Below, in pieces: positions 8,421-17,315 of a DNA stretch of 64,000 bases. Source of the DNA: 3107 sp001483205 (GTDB taxonomy: Bacteria > Pseudomonadota > Alphaproteobacteria > Rhodobacterales > Rhodobacteraceae); NCBI GenBank assembly GCA_964291375.2, contig OZ219809.1, forward strand, positions 372,001-436,000, in the 5' to 3' direction. The translations under genes were made by a program, and so were the position numbers. Within the stretch, counting starts at the first letter, position 1. Every line of letters begins with the position of its first letter. The notes under the pieces are model-generated. The model was not told the DNA's origin and did not search any database. It worked only from the letters and a program-made list of their open reading frames with translations.

Positions 8421-11400
8421 TCACCCCTGCAATGACCGCACTCCGATCTCGCCCTCATTGCGCGCCCGCATGGCCATCGCCGCGGCGTGACTGGCGGCGG
8501 CGGTGGTGAAATACGGAATACCGTCAACCAACGCCACCGCCCGAATATCGCGGCTGTCCTCAACCGCCTGAGCCCCCTCGGTCGTGTTCATCACCAGCGA
8601 AATATCGCCGTTTTTCAACAGGTCAACCACATTCGGGCGGCCCTCATAGACCTTGTTGATCCGGTCGCAGTCAATGCCGTTTTGCCGCAGCCACGCGGCG
8701 GTGCCCCCGGTGGCAACAATCGTCAGGCCAAGCCCGGTCAGGATTTCCGCCGCCTCAATCATCTGCGGCGTCTTGTCCGCATCCCGGATCGAAACAAACG
8801 CCCGGCCCGCGCACGGCAGGGTCATCCCCGCCCCCATCTGCGCCTTCAGAAACGCGCGCGGAAAGCTGCTGTCCCAGCCCATCACCTCGCCGGTAGACCG
8901 CATTTCCGGCCCCAGGATCGTGTCCACACCGGGAAAGCGGACAAAGGGCAGAACCGCCTCTTTTACGCTGAACCACGGCATCCGGTCCGGATCGGCCAGC
9001 CGCATCGGGTCTCCCATCGGTTCCGGCGCGCCCTTGGCTGCGTCCTGCGGGTAGGGCGGGCGCAGGGGAAAGGCCGAAAGCGGTTCCCCCGCCATCACCC
9101 GCGCGGCAATAGAGGCAATGGCGCTGTCAGTGGATTTTGCCACGAACGGCACGGTGCGGGAGGCCCGCGGGTTGACCTCAATCAGATAGATGTCATCGCC
9201 CTTGACGGCAAACTGCACGTTCATCAGCCCGACAACGCCGAGTTCCAGCGCCAGCGCCGCCGTCTGGTGCTTGATTTCGGCGACAATCCCGGGCGACAGT
9301 GTATGCGGCGGCAGCGAACAGGCCGAATCGCCCGAATGCACGCCTGCCTCTTCGATATGCTGCATGATCCCGGCCACATGCACATCGCGCCCGTCACAGA
9401 GCGCATCGACATCAACCTCGGTGGCGCTGTCCAGATAGCTGTCAAGCAACACCGGGCTGTCGCCCGAGACCACCACTGCCTCTTTGATGTAACGCTCAAG
9501 ATGGCCCGTGTCGCGGACGATTTCCATCGCCCGGCCCCCCAGCACATAAGAGGGGCGGATCACCAGCGGAAAGCCGATGTCACCGGCAATCTTGAGCGCC
9601 TCATCCTCGGTCGCGGCAATGCCGTTGCGGGGCTGGCGCAGGCCAAGCCTGCCCACCAGCGCCTGAAAACGCTCGCGGTCCTCGGCAAGGTCAATCGCAT
9701 CGGGGGTGGTGCCCAGAATCGGGATGCCCTCGGCATGAAGCGCATTGGCGAGTTTCAGCGGCGTCTGGCCGCCAAACTGCACGATCACCCCGTGCAGTGT
9801 CCCGGCCTCTTGCTCGACACGCAGGATTTCCAGCACATGCTCTTCGGTCAGAGGCTCGAAATACAGCCGGTCAGAGGTGTCATAGTCGGTCGAGACGGTT
9901 TCGGGGTTGCAGTTGATCATTATCGTCTCATAGCCCGCGTCAGTCAGCGCATAGCAGGCGTGGCAACAGCAGTAATCGAACTCAATCCCCTGGCCGATCC
10001 GGTTCGGGCCGCCGCCGAGAATGACGACCTTGCGGCGCTCGGTCGGGCGGGCCTCGCATTCCGTCTCGCCCATCATCGGGGCCTCATAGGTGGAATACAT
10101 GTATGGCGTCTGTGCCTCGAACTCGGCGGCGCAGGTGTCGATGCGCTTAAAGACGGCCCTGACGCCCATGGCCCGGCGCGCCCGGCGCAGGTCCGCCTCT
10201 GTCCGCCCGGTCAGCCGTGCCAGCCGCGCATCGGTAAAGCCCAGCATTTTGAGCGCCCGCACACCGTCGGCATCAGCAGGCAGGCCATGGGCGCGCACCG
10301 TTTCCTCGGCCTCGATAATCTCTCGGATGCGGGCCAGAAACCACGGGTCGAACCGGGTTGCCGCGCCGATGTCGGCATCCGACAGCCCCTCGCGCATCGC
10401 CTGGGCGATGATGCGCAGCCGGTCCGGGGTCTGGCGGCTGAGGGCGCGGATGACGGCGGCCTTGTCCGGCGCGCCCTCAATGGCCACCTCATCAAACCCG
10501 GTCAGGCCGGTTTCCATCGACGCCAGTGCCTTTTGCAGGGATTCGTGGATGGTGCGGCCAATCGCCATCGCTTCGCCCACGGATTTCATCGCCGTTGTCA
10601 GCAACGGCTCTGAGCCTGGAAATTTCTCGAATGCAAAGCGCGGTATCTTGGTGACGATATAATCGATGGCCGGTTCAAAGCTGGCGGGCGTCACCCTGGT
10701 GATGTCGTTGTCCAGCTCGTCCAGCGTATAGCCCACGGCCAGTTTCGCGGCGATCCTGGCAATCGGAAAGCCCGTGGCCTTGGACGCCAGCGCCGAAGAG
10801 CGCGAAACGCGGGGGTTCATTTCGATCACCACCATGCGTCCGGTGTCGGGGTGCATCGCCCATTGCACGTTAGAGCCGCCGGTCTCTACGCCGATCTCTC
10901 GCAGCACGGCAATCGAGGCCGACCGCATCCGCTGATATTCCTTGTCGGTCAGTGTCAGCGCCGGGGCAATGGTGATCGAATCGCCCGTATGCACCCCCAT
11001 CGGATCGACGTTTTCGATTGAACAGACGATGATGGCATTGTCGGCCCTGTCGCGCACGACCTCCATCTCGTATTCCTTCCAGCCCAGCAGGCTTTCGTCG
11101 ATCAGAATCTGGTTGACCGGTGAGGCGTCCATCCCGGTGCGGCAGAAATGTTCATAGTCCTTGAGGTTATAGGCGACGCCGCCGCCAGCCCCGCCAAGGG
11201 TAAAGGCCGGGCGGATGATCGCGGGCAGGCCGATTTCGTCAAGCGCCGCGGCCGCCAGCCGGACACCCGCCGCCAGATCGGCGGTTCCGTCCCTGCCCGC
11301 GGGGGCGGTGACGATGGCGGCGCGGGGGCTTTCAAGGCCGATTCGTTCCATCGCTTCGCGAAACAGCCGCCGGTCCTCGGCCTTTTCGATGGCGTGGCGG

Positions 11401-11756
11401 TTCGCGCCGATCAGCTCAACGCCGAATTTCTCCAGCACCCCCATGTCGTCAAGGGCCAGAGAGACATTGAGGCCGGTCTGCCCGCCCATGGTGGGCAACA
11501 GCGCGTCCGGGCGTTCCCTGGCGATGATTTTGGCGACGACCTCGGGGGTGACGGGTTCGATATAGGTTGCGTCCGCCAGCCCCGGATCGGTCATTATCGT
11601 CGCCGGGTTGGAATTGACCAGAATCACCCGATAGCCTTCTTCCCGCAGGGCCTTGCACGCCTGGGCACCGGAATAGTCGAACTCACAGGCCTGACCGATG
11701 ACGATGGGACCGGCACCGATGATCATTATCGACCGGATGTCGGTTCTCCTCGGCAT
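8421..11756 (-). CDS. carB: Carbamoyl-phosphate synthase large subunit
   Basis: Makes carbamoyl phosphate from bicarbonate, ATP and glutamine-derived ammonia for pyrimidines and arginine. 1111 residues. Two homologous ATP-grasp halves are clear: IMIIGAGPIVIGQACEFDYS opens the first, VVILGGGPNRIGQGIEFDYC the second, with NVQWAMHPDTGRMVVIEMNP and MNVQFAVKGDDIYLIEVNP as the Mg-binding strands. The C-terminal MGS-like regulatory domain begins near FVSIRDADKTPQMIEAA. The start MPRRTDIRSIM is ATG 11756; the upstream extension runs into non-coding DNA. The small subunit gene is not in the window. Transcribed away from acetoacetyl-CoA synthetase. Confidence 0.97.
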   Translation of the reverse strand: MPRRTDIRSIMIIGAGPIVIGQACEFDYSGAQACKALREEGYRVILVNSNPATIMTDPGLADATYIEPVTPEVVAKIIARERPDALLPTMGGQTGLNVSLALDDMGVLEKFGVELIGANRHAIEKAEDRRLFREAMERIGLESPRAAIVTAPAGRDGTADLAAGVRLAAAALDEIGLPAIIRPAFTLGGAGGGVAYNLKDYEHFCRTGMDASPVNQILIDESLLGWKEYEMEVVRDRADNAIIVCSIENVDPMGVHTGDSITIAPALTLTDKEYQRMRSASIAVLREIGVETGGSNVQWAMHPDTGRMVVIEMNPRVSRSSALASKATGFPIARIAAKLAVGYTLDELDNDITRVTPASFEPAIDYIVTKIPRFAFEKFPGSEPLLTTAMKSVGEAMAIGRTIHESLQKALASMETGLTGFDEVAIEGAPDKAAVIRALSRQTPDRLRIIAQAMREGLSDADIGAATRFDPWFLARIREIIEAEETVRAHGLPADADGVRALKMLGFTDARLARLTGRTEADLRRARRAMGVRAVFKRIDTCAAEFEAQTPYMYSTYEAPMMGETECEARPTERRKVVILGGGPNRIGQGIEFDYCCCHACYALTDAGYETIMINCNPETVSTDYDTSDRLYFEPLTEEHVLEILRVEQEAGTLHGVIVQFGGQTPLKLANALHAEGIPILGTTPDAIDLAEDRERFQALVGRLGLRQPRNGIAATEDEALKIAGDIGFPLVIRPSYVLGGRAMEIVRDTGHLERYIKEAVVVSGDSPVLLDSYLDSATEVDVDALCDGRDVHVAGIMQHIEEAGVHSGDSACSLPPHTLSPGIVAEIKHQTAALALELGVVGLMNVQFAVKGDDIYLIEVNPRASRTVPFVAKSTDSAIASIAARVMAGEPLSAFPLRPPYPQDAAKGAPEPMGDPMRLADPDRMPWFSVKEAVLPFVRFPGVDTILGPEMRSTGEVMGWDSSFPRAFLKAQMGAGMTLPCAGRAFVSIRDADKTPQMIEAAEILTGLGLTIVATGGTAAWLRQNGIDCDRINKVYEGRPNVVDLLKNGDISLVMNTTEGAQAVEDSRDIRAVALVDGIPYFTTAAASHAAAMAMRARNEGEIGVRSLQG

Positions 11757-11952
11757 GGTTGAGACCTCTGTATGCGCAAATTGGCGTGGGTTATAGCCGG
11801 GTGCGGCACAGGTGCAAGGGCGATCATGGTATGGCCTTGGCATACTGGCGCGGGCCGGGCCGCCGCCTGCCTGCCCCCGGCGGCAATCCTGCTTGTAGAT
11901 TCGATCCGCTGATGGTGTTATGCCCGCGTTTGCAACATGTGAGAATCCCCGA
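11757..11952. other. Divergent carB/aacS promoter region with a degenerate repeat end
   Basis: A 196-bp gap between two divergent genes. It begins with GAGACCTCTGTATGCGCAAA, which resembles one end of the intergenic repeat family and abuts the carB start codon. I see no clear promoter box, riboswitch or leader peptide. Confidence 0.45.
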
Positions 11953-13899
11953 ATGCGCTCACATCCCCCGCTGTGGCACCCCAACCTTACGGGCCGCACC
12001 CCGCCGCTGCTTCATGTGTTTCAGGCCGAGGCCGGGCGCGTGGCCCGGACCCGGTTCAACACCTATGCCGACCTGCATTCGTGGTCGGTCCGCGATCCGG
12101 CGGCGTTCTGGTCGCTGGCGTGGTCTTTCTGCGGGGTGCAGGGTGATCCCGGCCCCGTCGCTCATATCCCCGACCCCGACCCGCTCAAGGCGCAATTCTT
12201 CCCCCGGGCGCGGCTGAATGTCACTGAGACATTCCTGAAAAACGCCGATGAGCGGCCCGCGATCATCTTTGTCGGCGAGGACGGGCGGCGGATGCTGTGG
12301 ACCCGCGCCGAACTCAAACGCGAGGTCGAGATGCTCGCCGCCGCCATGCGCGCCGAGGGCATCGGCAGGGGCGACCGGGTGGTCGGATACGCGCCGAACA
12401 TGCCTCAGACCGTGGCCGCCACGCTCGCCACTGCGTCCCTTGGCGCTGTTTGGTCGTCCTCTGCACCGGACAGCGGCCCGGATGTGGTCGTGGACCGTTT
12501 CGGCCAGATCGCGCCAAAGCTGATGTTTGCCGCCGACGGGTATTTCTATGGCGGCAAGCGGTTTGAAACCCGTGACGCCATAGCCGAGGTCGCCGCCCGC
12601 ATCCCGTCGGTTCGCAAGGTGGTGATGTGGCCCTATGCGGGCGAGGGTCAGGGGCTGCCTGGGGGCATGGTCGCCTATGACCGCTTCAGGCAGGCCGACG
12701 CGCCGGACCTGACATGCGCGCCGATGGGGTTTCGCGACCCGCTCTATGTCATGTTTTCCTCCGGCACCACCGGCAAGCCGAAATGTATCGAGCATTCCGG
12801 CGGCGGCACGTTGTTGCGCACCATGGTCGAGCATCAGTTGCACGCCGATCTGAAACCGGGCGACAGAATGCTCTATCATACCACCTGTAGCTGGATGATG
12901 TGGAACTGGCAGGTGGCGGCGCTGGCCTCAGAGGCAGCAATCGTGCTGTTCGACGGCAACCCGATGCACCCGGATGCCGGGCGTCTGCTCGCGATTGCCG
13001 GGGCAGAGCAGGTCACCCATCTGGGCGTTTCCGCCAAATTCATCGATGCTTCGCTGAAACGGCGCATCCGTCCGGCTGAAACCTGCGACCTGAGCGCCCT
13101 GCGGGTGGTGCTGTCCACAGGTTCGCCGCTGTCGCCCGGCGGGTTCGACCATGTATATGCCGACTGGAAACGGGATGTGCAGCTTGCCTCGATCTGCGGC
13201 GGAACTGATATTCTGGGCATCTTCATCGGTGGCTGCCCGACATTGCCGGTGCATCGCGGCGAAATCCAGTGCGCGGCCCTTGGCCTTGATGTGGCGACAT
13301 TCGATGAACGGGGCCGGGCGATAACCGGTGTCGCCGGGGAACTGGTCTGCCGCAATGCGCACCCGTCGATGCCGACGCGGTTTCTGAATGACCCCGACGG
13401 TGCGCGGTATCGGGCGGCCTATTTCGGCATGTATCCGAATGTGTGGCGGCAGGGGGATTTTGCCATCCAAACTGAGCATGGCGGGTTTGTGATCCTTGGC
13501 CGTTCTGACGCGACGCTCAACCCCGGCGGGGTGCGGATCGGCACCGCGGAAATCTATCGCCAGCTTGACAGGCTGGAGGACGTGACCGACGCTGTTGTGG
13601 TCGGGCAGGACATCGACAATGACGTGCGGGTGGTGCTGTTCGTGATGTTGGCAGGCGGGGCCGTGCTGGATGAGGCGCTGATTGACCGGATCAGGGCCGG
13701 GATTCGCAAAAACGCCTCGCCCCGGCATGTGCCGGCGAAAATCATCGCGGTTGCTGACATCCCGCGCACCAAATCCGGCAAGACCGCCGAGCTTGCGGTG
13801 CGCGACGCGGTGAATAATCAGCCGGTGCGCAATATCTCGGGCCTTGCCAACCCCGAGGCACTGGAGTTGTTCAAGAACCACCCTGACCTGAAGACCTGA
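11953..13899 (+). CDS. aacS: Acetoacetyl-CoA synthetase
   Basis: ATP-dependent activation of acetoacetate to acetoacetyl-CoA (adenylate-forming family). 648 residues, the usual length of this enzyme. Seen in order: the N-terminal acetyl-CoA-synthetase-like cap (FNTYADLHSWSVRDPAAFWS), the P-loop-like MFSSGTTGKPKCIEHS, CSWMMWNWQVAAL, ICGGTDILGIFIGGCP, and the C-terminal GRSDATLNPGGVRIGTAEIY with catalytic Lys in IPRTKSGKTAEL. The start is ATG 11953, giving the family N-terminus with LWHPNL. Only 12 bp separate it from the next gene, whose product should generate acetoacetate. Confidence 0.93.
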   Translation: MRSHPPLWHPNLTGRTPPLLHVFQAEAGRVARTRFNTYADLHSWSVRDPAAFWSLAWSFCGVQGDPGPVAHIPDPDPLKAQFFPRARLNVTETFLKNADERPAIIFVGEDGRRMLWTRAELKREVEMLAAAMRAEGIGRGDRVVGYAPNMPQTVAATLATASLGAVWSSSAPDSGPDVVVDRFGQIAPKLMFAADGYFYGGKRFETRDAIAEVAARIPSVRKVVMWPYAGEGQGLPGGMVAYDRFRQADAPDLTCAPMGFRDPLYVMFSSGTTGKPKCIEHSGGGTLLRTMVEHQLHADLKPGDRMLYHTTCSWMMWNWQVAALASEAAIVLFDGNPMHPDAGRLLAIAGAEQVTHLGVSAKFIDASLKRRIRPAETCDLSALRVVLSTGSPLSPGGFDHVYADWKRDVQLASICGGTDILGIFIGGCPTLPVHRGEIQCAALGLDVATFDERGRAITGVAGELVCRNAHPSMPTRFLNDPDGARYRAAYFGMYPNVWRQGDFAIQTEHGGFVILGRSDATLNPGGVRIGTAEIYRQLDRLEDVTDAVVVGQDIDNDVRVVLFVMLAGGAVLDEALIDRIRAGIRKNASPRHVPAKIIAVADIPRTKSGKTAELAVRDAVNNQPVRNISGLANPEALELFKNHPDLKT

Positions 13900-13911
13900 C
13901 CGGAGACCCCC

Positions 13912-14826
13912 ATGCCACTTACCATGAACCGCGATGTTTTCATCACCTGCGCCGTTACCGGCTCGGGCAGCACCCAGGACAGATCGCCCCATGTGCCGCG
14001 CAGCCCGGCAGAGATCGCGGCGGCGGCGATTGAGGCGGCCCGCGCCGGGGCGGCGATTGTCCATTGTCATGTGCGCGACCCGGAGACCGGCGCGCCGTCC
14101 CGCAAACCCGAATACTATCGCGAAGTCACGGACCGTATCCGCGATGCTGATGTGGATGTGGTGCTGAACCTGACGGCGGGCATGGGCGGCGATATGGTCT
14201 TCGGGCCGACAGAACGCCCCCTGCCGCTCAATCAGACCGGCACCGACATGGCGGGGGCGCAGGAACGTGTGGCCCATATCGCCGAATGCCTGCCGGAAAT
14301 CTGCACGCTCGATTGCGGCACGATGAACTTTGCCGAGGCCGATTATGTGATGACCAACACGCCGGGGATGCTGCGGGCCATGGGGCGGATGATGACCGAT
14401 CTGGGGGTGAAGCCGGAAATCGAGGCTTTTGACACCGGTCATCTGTGGTTTGCCCGGCAACTGGTGTCTGAGGGCGTGCTGGAGGCACCCGCGCTGGTGC
14501 AGCTTTGCATGGGGGTGCCGTGGGGGGCACCGGATGACCTCAACACCTTTATGGCGATGGTGGGCAATGTGCCCGACGGGTGGAATTTCTCGGCCTTTTC
14601 GCTGGGGCGGCATCAGATGGCTTATGCGGCGGCGGCGGTGCTGGCAGGGGGCAATGTGCGCGTCGGGCTGGAGGATAACTTGTGGCTGGGCAAGGGGGTT
14701 CTGGCCACAAACCGGCAACTGGTGGAGCAGGCGGTTGTGCTGATAGAGGCCATGGGCGCGCGGGTGATCGGCCCCGAGGACGTGCGCCGGAAGCTGGGGC
14801 TGGTGAAGCGCGCCCCCGTGGGGTGA
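13912..14826 (+). CDS. Beta-keto acid cleavage enzyme (BKACE, DUF849)
   Basis: Condenses a beta-keto acid with acetyl-CoA and cleaves it to acetoacetate plus a new acyl-CoA; Kce is the characterised member. 304 residues. The TIM-barrel zinc ligands H51 and H53 lie in IVHCHVRDPETGAPSRKPEY; NLTAGMGGDMVFGPTERP and the C-terminal NVRVGLEDNLWLGKGVLA, with its catalytic Glu, are also typical. The keto acid cannot be assigned; known members use 3-keto-5-aminohexanoate, dehydrocarnitine and others. Coupling to aacS 12 bp upstream would let the cell use the acetoacetate produced. Confidence 0.9.
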   Translation: MPLTMNRDVFITCAVTGSGSTQDRSPHVPRSPAEIAAAAIEAARAGAAIVHCHVRDPETGAPSRKPEYYREVTDRIRDADVDVVLNLTAGMGGDMVFGPTERPLPLNQTGTDMAGAQERVAHIAECLPEICTLDCGTMNFAEADYVMTNTPGMLRAMGRMMTDLGVKPEIEAFDTGHLWFARQLVSEGVLEAPALVQLCMGVPWGAPDDLNTFMAMVGNVPDGWNFSAFSLGRHQMAYAAAAVLAGGNVRVGLEDNLWLGKGVLATNRQLVEQAVVLIEAMGARVIGPEDVRRKLGLVKRAPVG

Positions 14827-15123
14827 GGCGTCGGGCCTGTTGCGCGCTTTTGGGTGGCCAAACCGTCCCGCCCGGTCGTAAGACCGGGCCGCGCCGTCTC
14901 ACCCCTCAATGGGGTGGGCGGCGCGCCCCCCTGCGGGCCGGACGCTGCCTGTCGGGCTGTTCGCGCATCCGTCCACCAAAGCGCCCTTGCATCGCGCGCG
15001 CACCGGGTTAATACCTCTGCATAATAGCATATAGGTCGCCAAACCGTCCGCCCGGCGCTTGCGCCGGGCAGCGCCTGCCTGCCCCCGGCAGGCGCTATAA
15101 ACGCCTCAACAAGCCGAAGCGTA
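14827..15123. repeat. Mosaic repeat block, left part of an IS-interrupted unit
   Basis: No gene. Contains the hairpin CCCGGTCGTAAGACCGGGC (near 14871), a module around TCACCCCTCAATGGGGTGGG (14899), a degenerate end ATACCTCTGCATAATAGC (15011), hairpin CCCGGCGCTTGCGCCGGGC (near 15051), stem AGCGCCTGCC/GGCAGGCGCT, and AACGCCTCAACAAGCC leading to the TA at 15122-15123 where the insertion sequence begins. The missing right half resumes at 15960. Confidence 0.8.
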
Positions 15124-15959
15124 GGGTGTAGACCTATAATTGGTTTTATGCTTCAATGACGGAAACCGCAGCACAGGAGGGTTTGATGTCCGGCAATTTC
15201 CGCCTCACCGAAGAACAATTCAGCAAGATCAAACCGTTACTGCCGAACAAACCCCGTGGTGTGCCGCGTGTCGATGACCGGCGGGTGATCTCCGGCATCA
15301 TCTTCTGCCTGCAACGGGGCTACCGCTGGTCGGACGTTCCCGCCGAATACGGCCCGGCAAAGACGCTTTACAACCGCTACCGGCGCTGGTCGGAAGCAGG
15401 CGTGTTTGAGCGGATTTTCGAGGCCCTGGCGGCGGAGGGAGCCGACCTTTCGACGCTGATGATTGACGCCAGTCACGTCAAGACCCATCGCATTGCCGCA
15501 GGCGGGGTCAAAAAAACCCCGGCGACGGGCGGGCGATCGGACGCACCAGAGGCGGGCTGAACACGAAGCTGCATCTGGTCTGTGACGGGGCGGGCAAGCC
15601 TGTCCGTCTGCACATCACCGCGGGCAATCGGGCTGAGATTACCCAAGCGCGTCAATGCCTTGAAGGTCATGTCCGTAAGGGTGCCACCGTCATCGCCGAC
15701 CGGGGATACGACGCCGATCACCTGCGCCAATGGCTGGCCAGCATCGGCGCGACCCCCTGCATCCCGCCGCGCAGAAACCGCAAGGCGCAGTGCGAATACG
15801 ACGCCGCGCTTTACAAGTCCCGCAACATCATCGAACGCATGTTCAATCGGCTCAAGGACTGGCGGCAACTGTCTTTGCGCACCTTCCGATGCCCGGAAAC
15901 ATTCCTCGCCGCAGCACAGATCGCCGCCATCGTCATATGGTATTTATGAGTTTACACCC
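15124..15959 (+). mobile_element. IS5-family insertion sequence, IS427-type, intact
   Basis: An 836-bp element. Left end GGGTGTAGACC, right end GTTTACACCC, imperfect inverted repeats, flanked by a TA direct repeat at 15122-15123 and 15960-15961. Removing the element and one TA joins the flanks into a sequence that aligns with an uninterrupted repeat copy at 4544-4754, which proves the boundaries. It carries one transposase in two frames. All catalytic segments are readable, so the element may be active; only this copy is in the window. Confidence 0.92.
15186..15949 (+). CDS. IS5-family DDE transposase, two frames joined by a likely -1 frameshift
   Basis: ORF A (15186-15560) encodes the N-terminal DUF4096-type domain with the first catalytic Asp in TLMIDASHVKTH. 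ORF B continues in the -1 frame to the stop at 15947-15949, with KNPGDGRAIGRTRGGLNTKL, the second Asp in ATVIADRGYDADHL, and the Glu segment KSRNIIERMFNRLKDWR. The frames meet at a run of seven A (15510-15516), the classical slippery site for this IS group, so the full DDE product needs a -1 slip. GGAGG lies just upstream of the ATG at 15186. ORF A alone ends with 124 residues. Confidence 0.9.
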
Positions 15960-16056
15960 TAAGGATTTTATGGAAAGACCATCGCCAATGTGGACTGTCG
16001 GAAAAAGCGCCCGCCCAGGCAGGCGGCTGCCCGGCTTAGCGAATATGCAGATGTCT
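15960..16056. repeat. Right half of the repeat unit interrupted by the IS
   Basis: Begins with the TA target copy and AAGGATTTTATGGAAAGACC, then the AAAGCGCCCGCCCAGGCAGG right arm and the end TATGCAGATGTCT. Together with 15011-15123 it forms one complete unit of the GACCTCTGCAT-ended family, about 210 bp without the insertion. Confidence 0.82.
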
Positions 16057-16064
16057 CAGCTTCG

Positions 16065-16706
16065 TCAGGCGCTCGCCTGCTCAACCGTTCGCCCGGCCCC
16101 GGCCAGGGCCGTCTCCAGATCGCCATAGCCGGTGAACCGCCGTTCATAGGCCAGCCCCAGCCGTCCGGCACATTCCTCTGCCTTTGCCGACAGCGCCGGG
16201 TCGTCCGTCTGGGCCTGATAGACCAGCTTTGTATAATTCCCGAACAGCATATCCCGCAACTCCGGGTGCCGATCCAGCCCCATCGGTTCCCACACAAAGG
16301 CATCAAACTGACGGACCAGAAAATCGGTCAGATAAAAGGCGGTAAATTCCTCGTCCGCCTTCGCCGCGAACGCCTCATTGCCCTCAAAGAACGAATAGCA
16401 ATGCGGCCCGGCGACCATCCCCACACCCAGCTCCCGGCATTTTTCCTGCAACTGCCCGCCGGTGCCGCAATCGGCATAGACGACGAAAATCGACCGATAG
16501 GCGTGCCGGTTTTCGCGCACCGCCGCCTCTACCGCATCGGTGATCTTGTCGGGGTAGAGATGCAGTTTGGCGGGCAGGCAGGTCAGGTCCATATGGGACC
16601 AGCCGTTTGCCTCTCGCAGCGCCAAAATCTCCCGCGCCAGCGCGCCGCAGGCGATCAGCAGGATACGCCCCGCCGCTGTCCCGCCGCCTTCGCCGTTCGC
16701 GGTCAT
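16065..16706 (-). CDS. DUF1638 domain-containing protein
   Basis: 213 residues, cytosolic. Family hallmarks are LLIACGALAREI near the start, LTCLPAKLHLYPDKI, VVYADCGTGGQLQEKCRELG and PHCYSFFEGNEAF. Conserved Cys and His suggest a metal or cofactor site, but the biochemical role is not known. In many bacteria DUF1638 genes sit with corrinoid-dependent methyltransferase genes, and here the corrinoid protein is three genes upstream. Its ATG overlaps the YbjQ stop codon by 4 bp, so translation is coupled. Confidence 0.82.
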   Translation of the reverse strand: MTANGEGGGTAAGRILLIACGALAREILALREANGWSHMDLTCLPAKLHLYPDKITDAVEAAVRENRHAYRSIFVVYADCGTGGQLQEKCRELGVGMVAGPHCYSFFEGNEAFAAKADEEFTAFYLTDFLVRQFDAFVWEPMGLDRHPELRDMLFGNYTKLVYQAQTDDPALSAKAEECAGRLGLAYERRFTGYGDLETALAGAGRTVEQASA

Positions 16707-17035
16707 TTCAGGCGGACGGCGGTTCCGTAGACAATGACCTCGGAAGCCGCCTGAGCGATGGTTGATGTCTGCATTCGCACGCCGATCACCGCATCGGCCC
16801 CCATCCGGCGGGCTTCCTCGACCATGCGGTCATGGGCCTGCTCGCGCGCGCCCGCAAGCAGTTGGTTGTATTCCCGCACCTCGCCGCCGACCAGATTGCG
16901 CAGGCTGGCCACGATGTCCGACCCCAGATGCTTTGCCCGCACGGTCGAGCCGCGGACAAGCCCCAGGGTCTCGGTGATCTCGCGGTTGGCGATGGTTTCC
17001 GTGGTCACGATCAGCATATCATTCGATCCGGTCAT
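16703..17035 (-). CDS. YbjQ family protein (DUF74)
   Basis: 110 residues. YbjQ-like proteins form pentameric beta barrels and are often labelled putative heavy-metal-binding; the function is not established. The pattern is clear: IVTTETIANREITETLGLVRGSTV, then HLGSDIVASLRNLVGGEV and MGADAVIGVRMQTSTIAQ. ATG 17035 is preceded by AGAGGACGACC; MLIVTTE at 17017 is an alternative start. It overlaps the membrane-protein gene before it by 17 bp and the DUF1638 gene after it by 4 bp. Confidence 0.86.
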   Translation of the reverse strand: MTGSNDMLIVTTETIANREITETLGLVRGSTVRAKHLGSDIVASLRNLVGGEVREYNQLLAGAREQAHDRMVEEARRMGADAVIGVRMQTSTIAQAASEVIVYGTAVRLK

Positions 17036-17234
17036 AATGGTCGTCCTCTTTGTTCGACAGGCGGTCGGCGATGATGCGCCAGGCGATATAAGCGACAAGA
17101 AGCGCCGCCGGAAACGCCAGCCAGCCGATGATCGGAAGCTGAATCGCGGCGGCGAAAATCACCCCGAGCCAGATCGTCGCGCCCGCAGCCGCAATCACGC
17201 AGACGAGAATCAGAACCAGTTTGTCGAGCGGCAT
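17019..17234 (-). CDS. Small two-helix membrane protein
   Basis: 71 residues with two hydrophobic helices (LVLILVCVIAAAGATIWLGV and a second through IIGWLAFPAALLVAYIAWRI) and a charged tail DRLSNKEDDHYDRIE. GGGAGGA precedes ATG 17234, which supports this start over the longer open frame. The gene overlaps YbjQ, so it is probably translated with it. I do not recognise a named family; it could anchor or assist the YbjQ or DUF1638 products at the inner membrane. Confidence 0.72.
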   Translation of the reverse strand: MPLDKLVLILVCVIAAAGATIWLGVIFAAAIQLPIIGWLAFPAALLVAYIAWRIIADRLSNKEDDHYDRIE

Positions 17235-17315
17235 CGCATCCTCCCGGTTTGCCACTGCCCCCGAAGAAAGCGCCCCCAAAGCACCCGTCCCGGCCCGGCC
17301 CGCGCCGGATGTCAG

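Noticed and set aside
8487..10613. 708-codon plus-strand frame inside carB
   Set aside because: It is antisense to a complete carB and arises from high-GC codon bias; no domain is recognisable.
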